NCBI GenBank assembly: GCA_002077065.1
Contig: NAJO01000074.1
Coordinates: 1-64,000 of the forward strand
Length of the DNA stretch: 64,000 bases
Origin: Cryoendolithus antarcticus
Lineage: Eukaryota; Ascomycota; Dothideomycetes; Cladosporiales; Cladosporiaceae
Direction of reading: 5' to 3'
Shown here: piece after piece, positions 45,790 to 56,857 of the stretch
How the letters are laid out: every line of letters starts with the position of its first letter
Position numbering within the stretch: position 1 is the first letter of the stretch
Program-made: the position numbers and the translations under genes
The notes under the pieces: model-generated
The model's database searches: none
What the model was told of the DNA's origin: nothing
Seen by the model: the letters and a program-made list of their open reading frames with translations, nothing else

Positions 45790-45845
45790 CTTGTCACTCT
45801 TATCAATCTCTGCCATTGACTTCATCCCATCACAGCAACGACACA

Positions 45846-47842
45846 ATGGCCTTGTCGTTGTCCAATTTCTTGGTCTGTTGCGCCGGCTTCGTCGCAGTCG
45901 CGAGGTCGGCCACTCATGAATATGACTGGAACATTGGCTGGGTCAGGGCGAATCCTGATGGCATGGCTGAGCGCCCTGTCATGGGAATCAACGGGCAATG
46001 GCCACTGCCGACGCTCAATTTCACAAAGGGCGATCGTGTGATTGCGACTGTTCACAATCAGGTGGGCATGAGTACTCCTACACTGAGGACTTGAGTGTTG
46101 ACTCAGTCGAACAGCTCGGCAACCAAAGCACTAGCATGCATCTCCATGGCCTCTTCCAGAATGGCACAAATGATATGGACGGCCCTGTTGGGGTCACGCA
46201 GTGCGGCATCCCACCAGGCTCGAGTTTTACATATAACTTTACCATTGAACAGCCAGGCACCTACTGGTATCACAGTCATACTCGTGGCCAATACCCCGAT
46301 GGCCTCCGCGGGCAATTTCTCGTACATGATCCCGACAGCCCTTACATCGGCCAATATGATGAGGAGATTGCGATCACACTCTCGGACTGGTACCACGACG
46401 AGATGCCTGGTCTACTGAGTCACTTCATCAGCGTCGCAAATCCTACTGGAGCCGAACCAGTACCAAACTCAGCACTTATGAGCGACACGCAGAATCTCAG
46501 TGTTGCCGTGCAACCTGGCAAGACATACCTGTTCCGCATGACCAATATGGGTGCTTTTGCTGGACAGTACTTCTGGATCGAAGGTCATACCATGCGTGTT
46601 GTCGAAGTGGACGGCGTGCACACGGAGCCCGCTGAGACTAGTATGATCTACCTCACTGCGGCTCAGCGCTACAGCTTCATGGTTACTATGAAGGATAATG
46701 TCGAGGGTAACTTTGCGATGGTTGGCAGTATGGATACGGTGAGATGTCGAGCTTGCCAAAGTCTCTGATACGTGCTGACGCCTTGGCAGGATCTCTTCGA
46801 TGCCCTACCAGATGGCCTGAACACTAACGTGACGGGCTGGCTTGTCTATGATGACGCTGCCGACAAGCCAGCACCTGCACTGATCGATGCTTTCGAGCCG
46901 TTCGACGACTATACACTTGTGCCACAGGATGGCCTCGAGATCTACGACCATGTGGATCACTCCATTCAGCTCGACATGAAGATGGATAATCTTGGCGATG
47001 GTGCCAACTAGTGAGTCGTGCCAGATCGGAAGTGCTAGATCAGCCGCTGACATTTTCAAGCGCCTTCTTCAACGACATCACCTACGTCGAGCCCATAGTC
47101 CCCACGCTCTACTCTGTTCTCTCCACCGGCGCCAATGCCTCGAATCCCACCATCTATGGAGTCAACACCAACTCCTTCGTCCTAGAGAAAGGTCAAGTCG
47201 TCGAGATTGTGCTCAACAACGACGATGCTGGCAAACACCCGTTCCATCTCCATGGGCACAACTTCCAAGTCGTCTGGCGGAGCGAAGAGAATGACGGCTA
47301 CTGGAACCCAGACAACACCTCCGCCATCGAATCGTTCCCCAGGAAGCCGATGAGACGTGATGTAGTCATGGTCAACCCACAGGGTAACTTCGTCATCCGC
47401 TTCAAGGCTGACAACCCTGGCGTCTGGCTTTTCCACTGCCACATCGATTGGCATACGGCGTCTGGGCTTGTAGCGACGATGATCGAGGCGCCCTTAGAGC
47501 TGCAGAGCTCCATGAAGGTACCGGCAGATCATTATCAGGTCTGTCAGGATAGCGGTACGCCTACTGCGGGCAATGCTGCAGGTAATACTGTCGATGTCCT
47601 AGACTTGACAGGAGAGCACAAAAGCCCAGCACCACTGCCAGCTGGCTTCACTGCAAGAGGCATCGTTGCGCTGGTGTTCAGCTGCCTGAGTGCTTTCATT
47701 GGCATGGCTGTCATCGCCTGGTACGTTGAGATATTTTCATCTCTGAGGGACCTCAGAGCTGACTTTACATCGCAGGTACGGAGCTGCACCCATTGCTGTG
47801 CGCAAGCCTTCTGTCGCGGCTGGCAAAGTCACCACCAATTGA
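45846..47842 (+). CDS. FET3: Multicopper ferroxidase, partner of the iron permease
   Basis: Oxidises ferrous to ferric iron at the cell surface for uptake by Ftr1. Five exons: 45846-46061, 46115-46738, 46790-47010, 47061-47720 and 47776-47842; introns are 50-55 nt; 595 aa. A signal peptide ([20 protein letters not shown]) precedes [15 protein letters not shown], typical of Fet3. All copper motifs are present: HLHG at 81-84, HSH at 125-127, HLHGH at 416-420 and HCHIDWH at 479-485. A C-terminal membrane helix ([20 protein letters not shown]) is followed by a short tail [20 protein letters not shown], completed by the last 67-nt exon. This anchor separates Fet3 from laccases. The divergent FTR1 neighbour confirms the assignment. 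Confidence 0.96.
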
Positions 47843-49344
47843 GTGCCACGTAGTGGATTGGAAGTAGCATGACTGGGGAGAGCCATGCTAGTCGAGACTC
47901 TCGCGCCGGCGTTGCGGACCTACTCCGACTCTCGAGACGTTGTCCCAGAGGGGCAGACTCGGTACAACGCGATGGAACGGGCACATTGTAGGTAGTACCC
48001 GGGAATATGGCCAATGGTGTGACTGTAACACACTGGGGCAACACATGCATCTAGTTCCGGCATCGAGCTCCTCCCTCCGATCTCAAGATGATGCATCGTG
48101 CTACGGAGTCACACCCGTACGTCCGTCTGCCGTGACGGATGCCGTTCTCGGTACATTCTGCATGGTGGCCAAATTTCCGGCGCTTCTTGTGCATTGATAG
48201 ATTCCATCGTGACTTGCCAGGTGTGACTTGCACCGCCCATGAGTGACTGACGATTCGATCTCTGTGACACTCGTCTCCTGGACCGAATCGTATAAATCAT
48301 GTCTTCACTGCAGTACCTCGAATCGATTGGCTTGGCTAATAGGCCTGGCTGCTCAGCTAGCCCACAATTCAATCGACAAGCTGCCAGTCGAGCAAGGAAA
48401 AAGGATCCGTTCGCTTCACAATCTCGATCTAGCTCTCTGCGCTTGGCACACCACACGCAGCTCAATCTGCCCCCGACGCTTTGTACTGCATTGGCTCACG
48501 GCTACGTGCGTCCCCACGGGCACTACAAGTCCCCATCCATAGTTCCGGGTCTCGGCGCGCACACCAGTGCAACGGTCTGGGTGTAGTGGCGTAATGTTGC
48601 CGGTACTGTGCAATGTAGCCGGTGCGATAACCGATCTTGAGACATCTCGATTGCGTGACAGGGGATCGACGGCGTCTGGCGGTACGTACTGCCTTATAGA
48701 TGCACTTGGGCGATAAAGCATCTCGGCCTGCTTATTCCTTCGCATAAATGCCCATCCGACGGCATGGAAGCGAGACGGACAGACTCGTTCCTTGAGCTAG
48801 TCACATAGGCTCGGTCGGGATGTTGGAGCTGGCGCACAGCTGGCTGCAGTAGTCGCTTGTCAGAACTGCCACTGCCATTGGTCGTACATGCAGCGAGTAC
48901 GGGCTTGATTGTGCGATTTCGATTGATGTTTTGTCCCCTGTACTGCAGTTCGACTGTGCCACCGACGCCTCTGATGCGCCGTGCCCGCAGCGTTGGGCTG
49001 TCACATGCAAGCTGGCCGATAGGGAACTCGCTCGCGGGTTTTGCTTGAAGGGTGCAGTAGTGCAGGGTAAGTTTTGGGAAGGGATGTTTGCTTTGTACAT
49101 GGTTGTCCCGGTCGATCTTGAACACTGTCTACTCTCTTTAGGACTCTCATCTATCCGCTCAACAGCATAAGGCGTCGTATATGACCGCAGGCGGCTTCGC
49201 TAGAGGTTTGACAGTCCTCTTGCAAGCGCAGCTGCGGACATCCTCGATTGAAACACACGACAGGGGAAGGGAACGAAATTCGATCGTTCTACGCACGATC
49301 GGCACTGTCGACTGGTGAAAATCTCCGACAGCTACTTCGCCAAC
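47843..49344. other. Intergenic region, no gene seen
   Basis: 1.5 kb between FET3 and URA3, both on the plus strand. Only short frames without support; it includes the URA3 promoter. Confidence 0.45.
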
Positions 49345-50585
49345 ATGGCCACTCGTCAGCACTCTACCGCGTACCAGTCCTACTACGAGCGCTCAGAAGC
49401 CGACAACCTCACTCCCCTTGCAACATACCTCCTCCGCCTAATTCACCTCAAACGCACGAATCTTTGCGTCTCGGCCGATGTTACAACGAGCAATGCCCTC
49501 CTGCGGCTGGCCGAGGAGGTGGGCGATCATATATGCATATTGAAGACGCACGCGGACATCATAGCGGATTTCAACGACAAGACGATTCGGGGGTTGAATG
49601 AGCTGAGTCGAAGGAAGAAATTCCTAGTCTTTGAGGATAGGAAGTTTGGGGATATCGGGAGTGAGTCTACGTCTGCAAAGGCAAACATCCAGCAAGGTAC
49701 TAATGAAGTACCGCAGACACCGTGCAATTACAATACACCGGAGGATCTCTTGCGATCGTGCGATGGGCACCGATAGTGAATGCGCACATCTTCCCTGGAG
49801 CGGCGGTCATTACATCCTTGGCCGAGGCAGCGAGTAAAGCCATAACATCGTACAATACCTCAGTCAGCACAGATATCTCCGCCTCCCCAGCGCCTTCACG
49901 AGCAGGATCTGGACCCGGCGAGGAAGCCGAGTCAGAGCCAGAGAATGAAGACGACGACGACGAGGACGGGGACGATGATACAGACGAGGAGCCAGAAGTA
50001 GACGACGGCCGCAATGGCCGGAAACAGAGCGTAGTGTCGGTCAGCACGACGATATCCACGAAGACGGAAGCTATCAGCCCTACGCCACAACTGAAACCGA
50101 GCCTGTCCCGCGGCTCGACAGAAGAAGACGACGAAGAAGACGAGGACGAAGACATGCTGAAGTCCCAACTCGAAGCCCTCGGACCTCCACCATTCTACCG
50201 CTCCCTCCTCCTCCTCGCACAAATGAGCTCCGAAGCCAACTTCTTCACGCCCGAATACACAGCCGCCTGCGTCCGCGAAGCACGGAACAACCGCGACTTC
50301 GTGATGGGGTTCATCGCCCAGCGAGGATTGAATTCGGAGCCCGGCGACAACTTCATCACCATGACGCCTGGCGTACAGAAGGCTGCTGGTGGGGATGGGA
50401 AGGGCCAGCAGTATAACACGCCTAGGAAGGTTGTTACTGAGCAGGGGGCGGATGTGATAATTGTGGGGAGGGGGATTTTGAATGCGGCGGATCGGAGGAA
50501 GGAGGCTTTGGAGTATCGGAAACAGGGTTGGTTGGCGTATGAGGAGAGGTTGAGAGCTGGGAGGTCGAGGAGGACGGGGCGATAA
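49345..50585 (+). CDS. URA3: Orotidine 5'-phosphate decarboxylase with long acidic insert
   Basis: Last step of UMP synthesis; the pyrG gene of filamentous fungi. Exon 1 (49345-49660) and exon 2 (49717-50585) join across a 56-nt intron (GTGAGT donor, GTACTAAT branch) to give KFGDIGNTVQLQYTGG; 394 aa. The catalytic Lys/Asp network is intact: ILKTHADI (Lys67) and FEDRKFGD (Asp98, Lys100, Asp103), then IVRWAPIVNAHIFPG and, near the end, ADVIIVGRGI. Between about residues 140 and 240 there is an insert with dense Asp/Glu runs (EDDDDEDGDDDTDEEPEVDD and EEDDEEDEDED). Filamentous ascomycete enzymes carry an insert here, but this one seems long and unusually acidic. The ATG at 49345 is the first in frame. 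Confidence 0.96.
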
Positions 50586-51049
50586 GGCGCCTTAGCCCTT
50601 TGCTGCTAAGTGAAGCTGAAAAGGGATCTCGGCTACATGAGTATAGACGGATGCTGAAAGGCCTCGAGCAAGCCTCTCCTCTCCGGTCCTGAGTGGCGTG
50701 GAAAGTGCTGCTATCAGTGCAGCTGCGGCAGCGACAGGCCTTATGTCTGGTCAGTAAGAGGCCTTGGGCAGTACCTTGCCTTATATCCTGTCGAGTAGAA
50801 GCTCTCCCCAGATTCTACATTTGTCGATCCCTTGAGCCGAGGCGCTAGTAACTTGTACATCTACCCGCACATGTACACGACATCGATCTCGTCGCAAGTA
50901 TCAAGCATCTCAATTTCAGTCGAGTATCGCAGCGCATAATATCGACATGTGGAATCGCATCGCCAAAAGCTTTGGCTAGTCATTCCATCGCTGCTCAGCA
51001 CATATCATAGCATACCTTCTCACCGCATCCTCCATCACTTACCTCGATC
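50586..51049. other. Intergenic region, ALO1 promoter
   Basis: No gene, repeat or RNA recognised. Confidence 0.5.
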
Positions 51050-52891
51050 ATGGCCGACAAACTCCAGCAAGAGCTCGCCAAAGTCTCCCCCGACGTCCCC
51101 TTCCGCGCCTCCACCGCTCACATCCACCACACCTGGGCCAAGACCTTCACCTCCCGCCCCGAACTCTACCTCCGCCCCGAGTCCCTCGAGGAAATCCAGA
51201 AAATTGTCACACTAGCGCGGAGATGTCGCCGTCGCCTTGTAGTCGTAGGCTGCGGCCACTCGCCTAGCGATCTGACGTGCACGAGCAGCTGGATGGTGAA
51301 TCTGGACAACTACTCCCGGGTGCTGGAGGTGAATCGGGAGAAGAAGACGCTGAGGGTGGAGGGAGGGATCAGGTTGAGAGCTCTGAACCAGAGGGCTAAT
51401 GAGGCGGGGTTGACGATGCCGAATCTGGGCAGTATTGATGAGCAGAGTATTGTTGGGGCTATCTCGACGGCGACGCATGGGAGTAGTCTGAAGCATGGCT
51501 TGCTCAGTCAGAGTGTGAGGAGTTTGAGGATTGTGCTGGCGAATGCGCAGGCTGTCAAGTGCTCGAAGGATGAGAATGAGGAGTTGTTCCGCGCTGCGCT
51601 GTGCTCGTTGGGAGCGCTGGGGATTATTACGGAGATCGAGTTCGAGATGACGGATGCGGTTAATATCGAGTGGGAACAGACGCTTGTACCGTTGAGTCAG
51701 ATTCTGGGGACATGGAACGATTCGCTGTGGACGCAAAAGGAGTTCACGCGCGTATGGTGGATGCCGTATATGAAGCGCGCGATTGTGTGGTCGGCTGAGA
51801 AAACTGACAAGCCTGAGCGGGCACCGGCGTACAGCTTCTACGGCGGGTCTGTGGGCTACTATACCTACCACAATCTCCTGGCCGTGTCGAATTACATTCC
51901 CTCGATACTGCCCTGGATCGAATGGTTCGTCTTCGGCATGCAATACGGATTCAGCACAGGTAAGACAACCTCAGCCGTCGAGCCACTGCAGCAAGGCCTG
52001 CTGATGAATTGCCTCTACTCGCAATTCGTTAACGAGTGGGCTTTGCCGTTGTCGAAAGGACCCGAAGCCATCACCCGTCTCAGTGCCTGGATGAACGGCG
52101 AGAAAGGCGGCGGAGGAATCCCCTTCTCCAGCAAAGGTTTGTACGTTCACTGCCCTGTCGAGGTCCGCGTCTCGGACACATCCACCTCCCCACACCCACG
52201 CCCATATCTAGACCCTACGGTCGAGGACGAGCCTACGCTCTACCTCAATGCTACACTCTACCGCCCTTACCTCCAAGATCCTCCGTGCCGGGACAGGTAC
52301 TACGAGGCTTTCGAGTGGCTCATGAGGGATCTCGGTGGCCGCCCGCACTGGGCTAAGAATTTCATGTACACTTCCTCAGAGCAAATTGGCGAGATGTACG
52401 GCCAAGACATGCAGGACTGGCTGCGCGTGCGCGACGAAGCTGATCCTGAGGGCATGTTTCTAGGAGAGTGGCATAGGCGGCATCTACCTCTTACTGCCGA
52501 AGGGGAGAAGTTCTCGCTTATGGAACGAGAGGTGAAACGCACCAAGGCTCGAGACGGCGGTCAAGACTGGGTCGGCGAGATTCGCTCCTCTGGCCTTAGC
52601 TCCACAGAGAAGGACGGGAAGGGCTTCATTACCGCTCGTCCTACGCTTCGTGAGATTCCTTCTGAGGACAAAAGTTCCAGCGCCTACAGCCCTACAGCTA
52701 GTGCGAGCTCGAGCGGCGAGTCATTCGACCTCGTGCACGGCGCCGAAGCTCAGCAGAGCTCAGTGTTAAATTTGAGCGGGTTTGAGGTGGAGGACGAAGA
52801 CGAGGGTGAGGCTACAGATAGGGACGAGCGACGAACCCATGGGAACCCAAAAGAGGGGCTGACGGGGACGAAGGTCTTTGACAAAATGTAA
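51050..52891 (+). CDS. ALO1: D-arabinono-1,4-lactone oxidase
   Basis: Last step of D-erythroascorbate synthesis, in the mitochondrial outer membrane in yeast. Intronless, 613 aa. The VAO-type FAD domain begins near residue 35 (ELYLRPESLEEIQKIVTLAR) with VVVGCGHSPSD, whose His70 is the expected covalent FAD attachment site. Downstream motifs are MPNLGSIDEQSIVGAISTAT, THGSSLKHGLLS and SLGALGIITEIEFEM. The ALO domain ends with RPHWAKNFMY and MFLGEWHRRHL. The last 120 residues are a Ser- and acid-rich tail ending KVFDKM, longer than the yeast enzyme. Confidence 0.95.
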   Translation: MADKLQQELAKVSPDVPFRASTAHIHHTWAKTFTSRPELYLRPESLEEIQKIVTLARRCRRRLVVVGCGHSPSDLTCTSSWMVNLDNYSRVLEVNREKKTLRVEGGIRLRALNQRANEAGLTMPNLGSIDEQSIVGAISTATHGSSLKHGLLSQSVRSLRIVLANAQAVKCSKDENEELFRAALCSLGALGIITEIEFEMTDAVNIEWEQTLVPLSQILGTWNDSLWTQKEFTRVWWMPYMKRAIVWSAEKTDKPERAPAYSFYGGSVGYYTYHNLLAVSNYIPSILPWIEWFVFGMQYGFSTGKTTSAVEPLQQGLLMNCLYSQFVNEWALPLSKGPEAITRLSAWMNGEKGGGGIPFSSKGLYVHCPVEVRVSDTSTSPHPRPYLDPTVEDEPTLYLNATLYRPYLQDPPCRDRYYEAFEWLMRDLGGRPHWAKNFMYTSSEQIGEMYGQDMQDWLRVRDEADPEGMFLGEWHRRHLPLTAEGEKFSLMEREVKRTKARDGGQDWVGEIRSSGLSSTEKDGKGFITARPTLREIPSEDKSSSAYSPTASASSSGESFDLVHGAEAQQSSVLNLSGFEVEDEDEGEATDRDERRTHGNPKEGLTGTKVFDKM

Positions 52892-53402
52892 GGGTGCATG
52901 TAGGAAAATGGATCTACGAGGTTACGAAAGGAAGTGAGTGGGCGGTCTTCTCACTGATATTCCCATGTCGCTGTTGCTGCTATATGTGTGTCCTATGGCG
53001 GAAACATAGGGTGTCTTACGCGAGGAAAAATCGCAGTGCGCAGAATGCAGCACGGTCTTTTCACTAACACCAACTTTCGAGTCGCTGTTGCTGCTATATG
53101 TGTATCCGGAGAGCGAACAATTAGGATTATTCCGCGGGGAGGTCGCGAGAGGCAAGATGAAGTACTAACATTGCGACAATCGATGTGCAATATCTTGATC
53201 TCGCTGCTACTGCACACATCCGCGAGAGCGTCCTGACCAAGATCTGCCATAAGACCACCATCGCGATCCCTCATCGATCTCAGTCCCAACAAACCACATC
53301 TTCCCGCTCAAATTATCGCGCCTGCCAGACCTTCCCACTACTTTCACCCATCCGATGTCGTTCTGCCTAGATGACAAAGAGCTCCCTTGCGCAACGAGGT
53401 CC
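52892..53402. other. Intergenic region with a two-copy direct repeat
   Basis: Contains the diverged direct repeat listed separately; no gene recognised. Confidence 0.5.
52943..53107. repeat. Diverged direct repeat, two copies about 110 bp apart
   Basis: 52943-52993 and 53053-53107 share CGGTCTTYTCACT at the start and an uninterrupted GTCGCTGTTGCTGCTATATG near the end, with a variable middle. The intervening bases also show weak similarity, as if a unit of about 110 bp was duplicated and then drifted. Confidence 0.7.
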
Positions 53403-53828
53403 ATGTCCTCAGCCTCTACCCCTTCACCCCGCTCCCTCAGCCCTGACCCTGTAGCCTCAGCTTTCACGAGAAGAGCCTGTCTTTCCTACCTTGCTACGCT
53501 GGAGTTGGCTTGTGCCCGCCTAGTCACCAATCTCCAGCGGAACGACACTCGACTTGCGCCTCACTCGCAGGACTTGCCTCCGCTTGGCTCCGCCGCTCAG
53601 CTCGACGGGGTGTCGGAGTGGGCGAATAAAGTGCGAGCAGTATTCGTAGAGGAGCGAGTGATGGGGACTTACTTTTCTGGCAAGTTGGTGGAGTTTGTCT
53701 GGCGGACTAGGAGGTTAGGTGGACTAGTCGATGATCTGGTGGATGCGTTGAAGGAGATGGGGACGGATGCTAGTGAGTTGAGAGATTGGTTGGATAGGGT
53801 GTGGCTGGACGATGAAGCCGCTCAGTGA
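53403..53828 (+). CDS. Possible small helical protein, function unknown
   Basis: Frame of 141 aa from the ATG at 53403 (157 aa if the ATG at 53355 is used). The first 25 residues are Ser/Pro-rich; the rest is helix-forming with a regular hydrophobic pattern (ACLSYLATLELACARLVTNL, GKLVEFVWRTRRLGGLVDDL, ELRDWLDRVWLDDE). The composition looks coding, but I recognise no family, and there is no intron to confirm the strand. Convergent with the next gene, 109 bp away. Confidence 0.5.
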   Translation: MSSASTPSPRSLSPDPVASAFTRRACLSYLATLELACARLVTNLQRNDTRLAPHSQDLPPLGSAAQLDGVSEWANKVRAVFVEERVMGTYFSGKLVEFVWRTRRLGGLVDDLVDALKEMGTDASELRDWLDRVWLDDEAAQ

Positions 53829-53937
53829 TCGCCAGGAAGCTACCATAAATGCCACATCAGCAATCTTCAACGGCATGTAATCATTCCATATCTTACATGT
53901 TGTACACTACACATTAGATCTTCCATCAACTTCCCAT

Positions 53938-54654
53938 TTAGAACTGACTCGACTTCCTCCGTCCCAACGTTGGACGTCTACTCGTCATCGGTCGTGTAAT
54001 TCCATTACTGCTCGCAGACACCTCTTGCAATTTGTCCACAAAAGCTCGTTCCAACTGACTATGACTGTTCTTTAGGAAACCCTTCACGAACCCTGCGAAC
54101 GTCCGACTGCACCGTGCATCACTCACGATCTGCACGAACCATTTTCCACCAACCTCGTCCGCGTGCAGCAAGTCCTTGCTCTTGACCCGCCCGAGTGCCG
54201 TGCCATCGACGTCGGTCTGCTGATACTCTCCTAGCGGTCTACCCTCGCCGTGCTCCGGGATCGCGTCTACGGTACGATCAGACTCGTGGACTAGTCGCCA
54301 GTGATTCACTGATGTGAAGCCGCCGGGGGCGTGTATTGTGATGTCGCAGCCTTCGTCTAGGGGGATGTAGTCGGCTTGGTAGCGGACGCCACCTGACCAG
54401 AGCTTCTTTGGAATGAAGGGGAGGTCGTCTTCGACTTCGAAGTATTGTACTTGACCGAGGCTGTTTGTGTTGCAGTTCGTAGAGCCGTTGGGTTTGGGAA
54501 GGGCGTTCTTGGGGATTATGGGCTTCTGTCCGCGCACGTCTGGGTTCAAGCGATTGATGGTCTCGAAGTCGTGAAGGAGGCGGAGGGCTGTGTTGATCGA
54601 GACTGAAGGCGGAAGTGGCGTGGAGGACTTGTAGGAAAAGTCGGTCTCGAACAT
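53938..54654 (-). CDS. Uncharacterised fungal protein, DUF7053-like
   Basis: Intronless, 238 aa. The N-terminal half (SVSINTALRLLHDFETINRL, VQYFEVEDDLPFIPKKLWSG, YIPLDEGCDITIHAPGGFTS) has the alpha-beta pattern of a family of ascomycete proteins that I recall as DUF7053, possibly lipid-binding START-like. The C-terminal part is helical and then basic (RPMTSRRPTLGRRKSSQF). A short upstream exon cannot be excluded. Function is unknown. Confidence 0.65.
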   Translation of the reverse strand: MFETDFSYKSSTPLPPSVSINTALRLLHDFETINRLNPDVRGQKPIIPKNALPKPNGSTNCNTNSLGQVQYFEVEDDLPFIPKKLWSGGVRYQADYIPLDEGCDITIHAPGGFTSVNHWRLVHESDRTVDAIPEHGEGRPLGEYQQTDVDGTALGRVKSKDLLHADEVGGKWFVQIVSDARCSRTFAGFVKGFLKNSHSQLERAFVDKLQEVSASSNGITRPMTSRRPTLGRRKSSQF

Positions 54655-55497
54655 TGAATCGTGCTTGTGTTTACGCCGGACTGAAGTGTTCTGGGTGGAC
54701 GAGGTTGCTTCACCGAGCAGCGGACTGTTATCTGCTGTAGCGAGAGCGCTTCACGAGTGATCATAGAGACTCAGGACGAGATTGCAGCGGAATGGACACG
54801 AAGGAAAAGAGATGGTTCAGCTTGCCTTTGACTTACCATGAGGTCACCCAATCGCAGGGCACGTACATTCCATCGGGTACCTGGGCCGCGGCGGCGTCGT
54901 TGCTGACAGAACAGAGTTTTGTGCATGACATGATGGTTGACGTCGATGCATCTCACCGGCAGCGTCGGATGCGATCGAGACGGTAGTTAAGGCTGCGGAC
55001 CGCGCGCCAGATGCCGGCGAGCTTGTTCGTCTTGTCTTGCCATACACGAACAGTGTAGAGAGTTATCATCCACTGTCGATGGATACTGCATTGCCTGCAC
55101 AAGATCGGCTTGCAGAGGGGCGCTCCATGTCGCAGTGTCCCCAACAAGCAACCAAATTACTCGTTGTGCGATCTTGCAGGCGACCCGTCCAGAGGTCACG
55201 TGCAAGCTCGGAAATGCTGTGCTGTTGCGAAAGTCGTTGTTATTGCGGTGCCGGTACCCTGTGGGCACTAACAGCTCATATGATCGCAAGTCGGAGGTCT
55301 TTGCGTATTGAAGTCAACGTTGAATGTAGCAGAGGTTCATGTCCTGGCGCGGTCCTCCAGAGCATATGTAGAGGCTCAATTCATCACTCTAACTGCATCT
55401 GTCGTGTACCCGCAACCTCCGACCGCCGACAAGCTGATTAGGCATGCTCTCACAGCTGTGTGATCGAACCACCCACATTCTGCCCTACAACACCAAC
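54655..55497. other. Promoter region between divergent genes
   Basis: Between the DUF7053-like gene and ATG27. Short frames only. Confidence 0.45.
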
Positions 55498-56525
55498 ATG
55501 GCTCTCTCCTACCTCCCCCTCCTTCTCATCCTCCCCACAGCCATCTCAGCACTCACCCTCGACTGCAAAAACATCCGCATCGACAAACAATCCTTCAACC
55601 TCAATCCCCTCGCCGGCCCAAAAACAATACACTTCCAATCCTACGAACCTCCCTCCATAGCCAACACAACCTACACAATCGACATCTGCGCCAAGCTCCC
55701 CTCAGTAAAAGACGTTCCCAACGCCCAGCAATGTCCTCCCGGCACACGCGTCTGCGGTGTAAAGTCGATTTACAGCATAGGCGGCGATGGGAAAGGGTTG
55801 GTGGAGCAAGTCGTGCCTATAGCAGGGGAATTCACGGCGAGTAATGGACGGGGGTTGGAGCCGAAGGTTGAGCGGCTGAAGGATGCGAGCAGCCATGAGG
55901 ATGCAAAGAGGGAAGGCTTGAGGGTTGAGCTGAATGGAGGGAAGTACCCTGATAACAAGACTGGCAAGTCGCAGAAGGCTATTATTGAGTTTATCTGTGA
56001 TCGGGACGTTGATGGGACCGAGGGCTTCGGTGAGGAGAAGTTGAGACGGGACGACGATGATGATAGGGACGACGATGGGTCGAAGCTGCCTGATCTAGAC
56101 AAGGGCAAGAGTCTGCAGTTTGTGAGCTACAAGAGTGAAGGCGATGATCAGACGGGCGTGCTGAGGCTGAGCTGGAAGACGCGGTATGCGTGTGAGGGCG
56201 AGGCGGACAAGGCGCCAGTAAAGGCACCAGGCTCGAAGTCATCGGGCTGGGGATTCTTCACATGGTTCTTGATCATGTGAGTGCTGCCTTCGCTGAGTAC
56301 TGTACGAGTGATGACTGACTTTATCGCAGCTTCTTCCTTCTCATCGCATCCTACATCATCTTCGGCTCATGGCTGAACTACAACCGCTACGGAGCCCGAG
56401 GCTGGGACCTCATACCGCATGGCGACACCATTCGCGATCTGCCGTACCTTGTGAAAGACTTTGCGAGCTCGACGATGGGGAGGCTGAGAGTCGGCGAAAG
56501 TAGAGGGGGATACAGCGCGGTATAG
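55498..56525 (+). CDS. ATG27: Autophagy-related membrane protein Atg27
   Basis: Single-pass membrane protein that cycles between vacuole, Golgi and Atg9 vesicles. Exon 1 (55498-56276) and exon 2 (56330-56525) join across a 53-nt intron (GTGAGT donor, TGACTGAC branch); 324 aa. The signal peptide MALSYLPLLLILPTAISA is followed by a luminal mannose-6-phosphate-receptor-like domain (LDCKNIRIDKQSFNLNPLAG, paired Cys in QQCPPGTRVCGV). The splice falls inside the transmembrane helix (FFTWFLIIFFLLIASYIIFG). The cytosolic part has the Atg27 hallmark NYNRYGARGWDLIPHGDTIR and ends in YSAV, the tyrosine sorting motif also reported at the end of yeast Atg27. An acidic run (RRDDDDDRDDDG) lies in the luminal part. 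The frame also opens at 55444, but only the second ATG gives a signal peptide at the start. Confidence 0.95.
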
Positions 56526-56857
56526 ACATTGTACATGGACACTGCGTAATTCCAGTCGAGTCGTCGTTTCATCTGCAGCACTGTGGGCGGGCCTCCGGCA
56601 GAGTCACATGGCTGACACCGTGAACCGAGTTCGCCAGACAAGTGTAGACGGGACATGCTTGAGATTATATCAACTCGGCCGTAAATCTGAAGCAAATCGC
56701 CCTCCACCCTTCCCGCAGCGCCAGCGCTGGAACGCAGCAAATTGCCGGATCATACGCAGCCTCACGATGACTTCCTTATTTTTTCCCCACGCTTGGCTGC
56801 TGTTGCCCGTACTCGGTCACAGCGTACATCCTGTCAAGCCTTTCCGTCTCTCTCGGC
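56526..56857. other. Short intergenic region between convergent genes
   Basis: 3' flanks of ATG27 and the EBP gene; nothing recognised. Confidence 0.5.

Larger units (their letters stand above)
45157..45845. promoter_or_regulatory. Divergent FTR1-FET3 promoter
   Basis: This 689-bp spacer separates the start codons of iron permease and ferroxidase. It contains two exact ATCWGATAA motifs and one near-match, listed separately. The layout predicts joint repression in iron-replete cells by an SreA/Urbs1/Fep1-type GATA factor. Confidence 0.8.
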
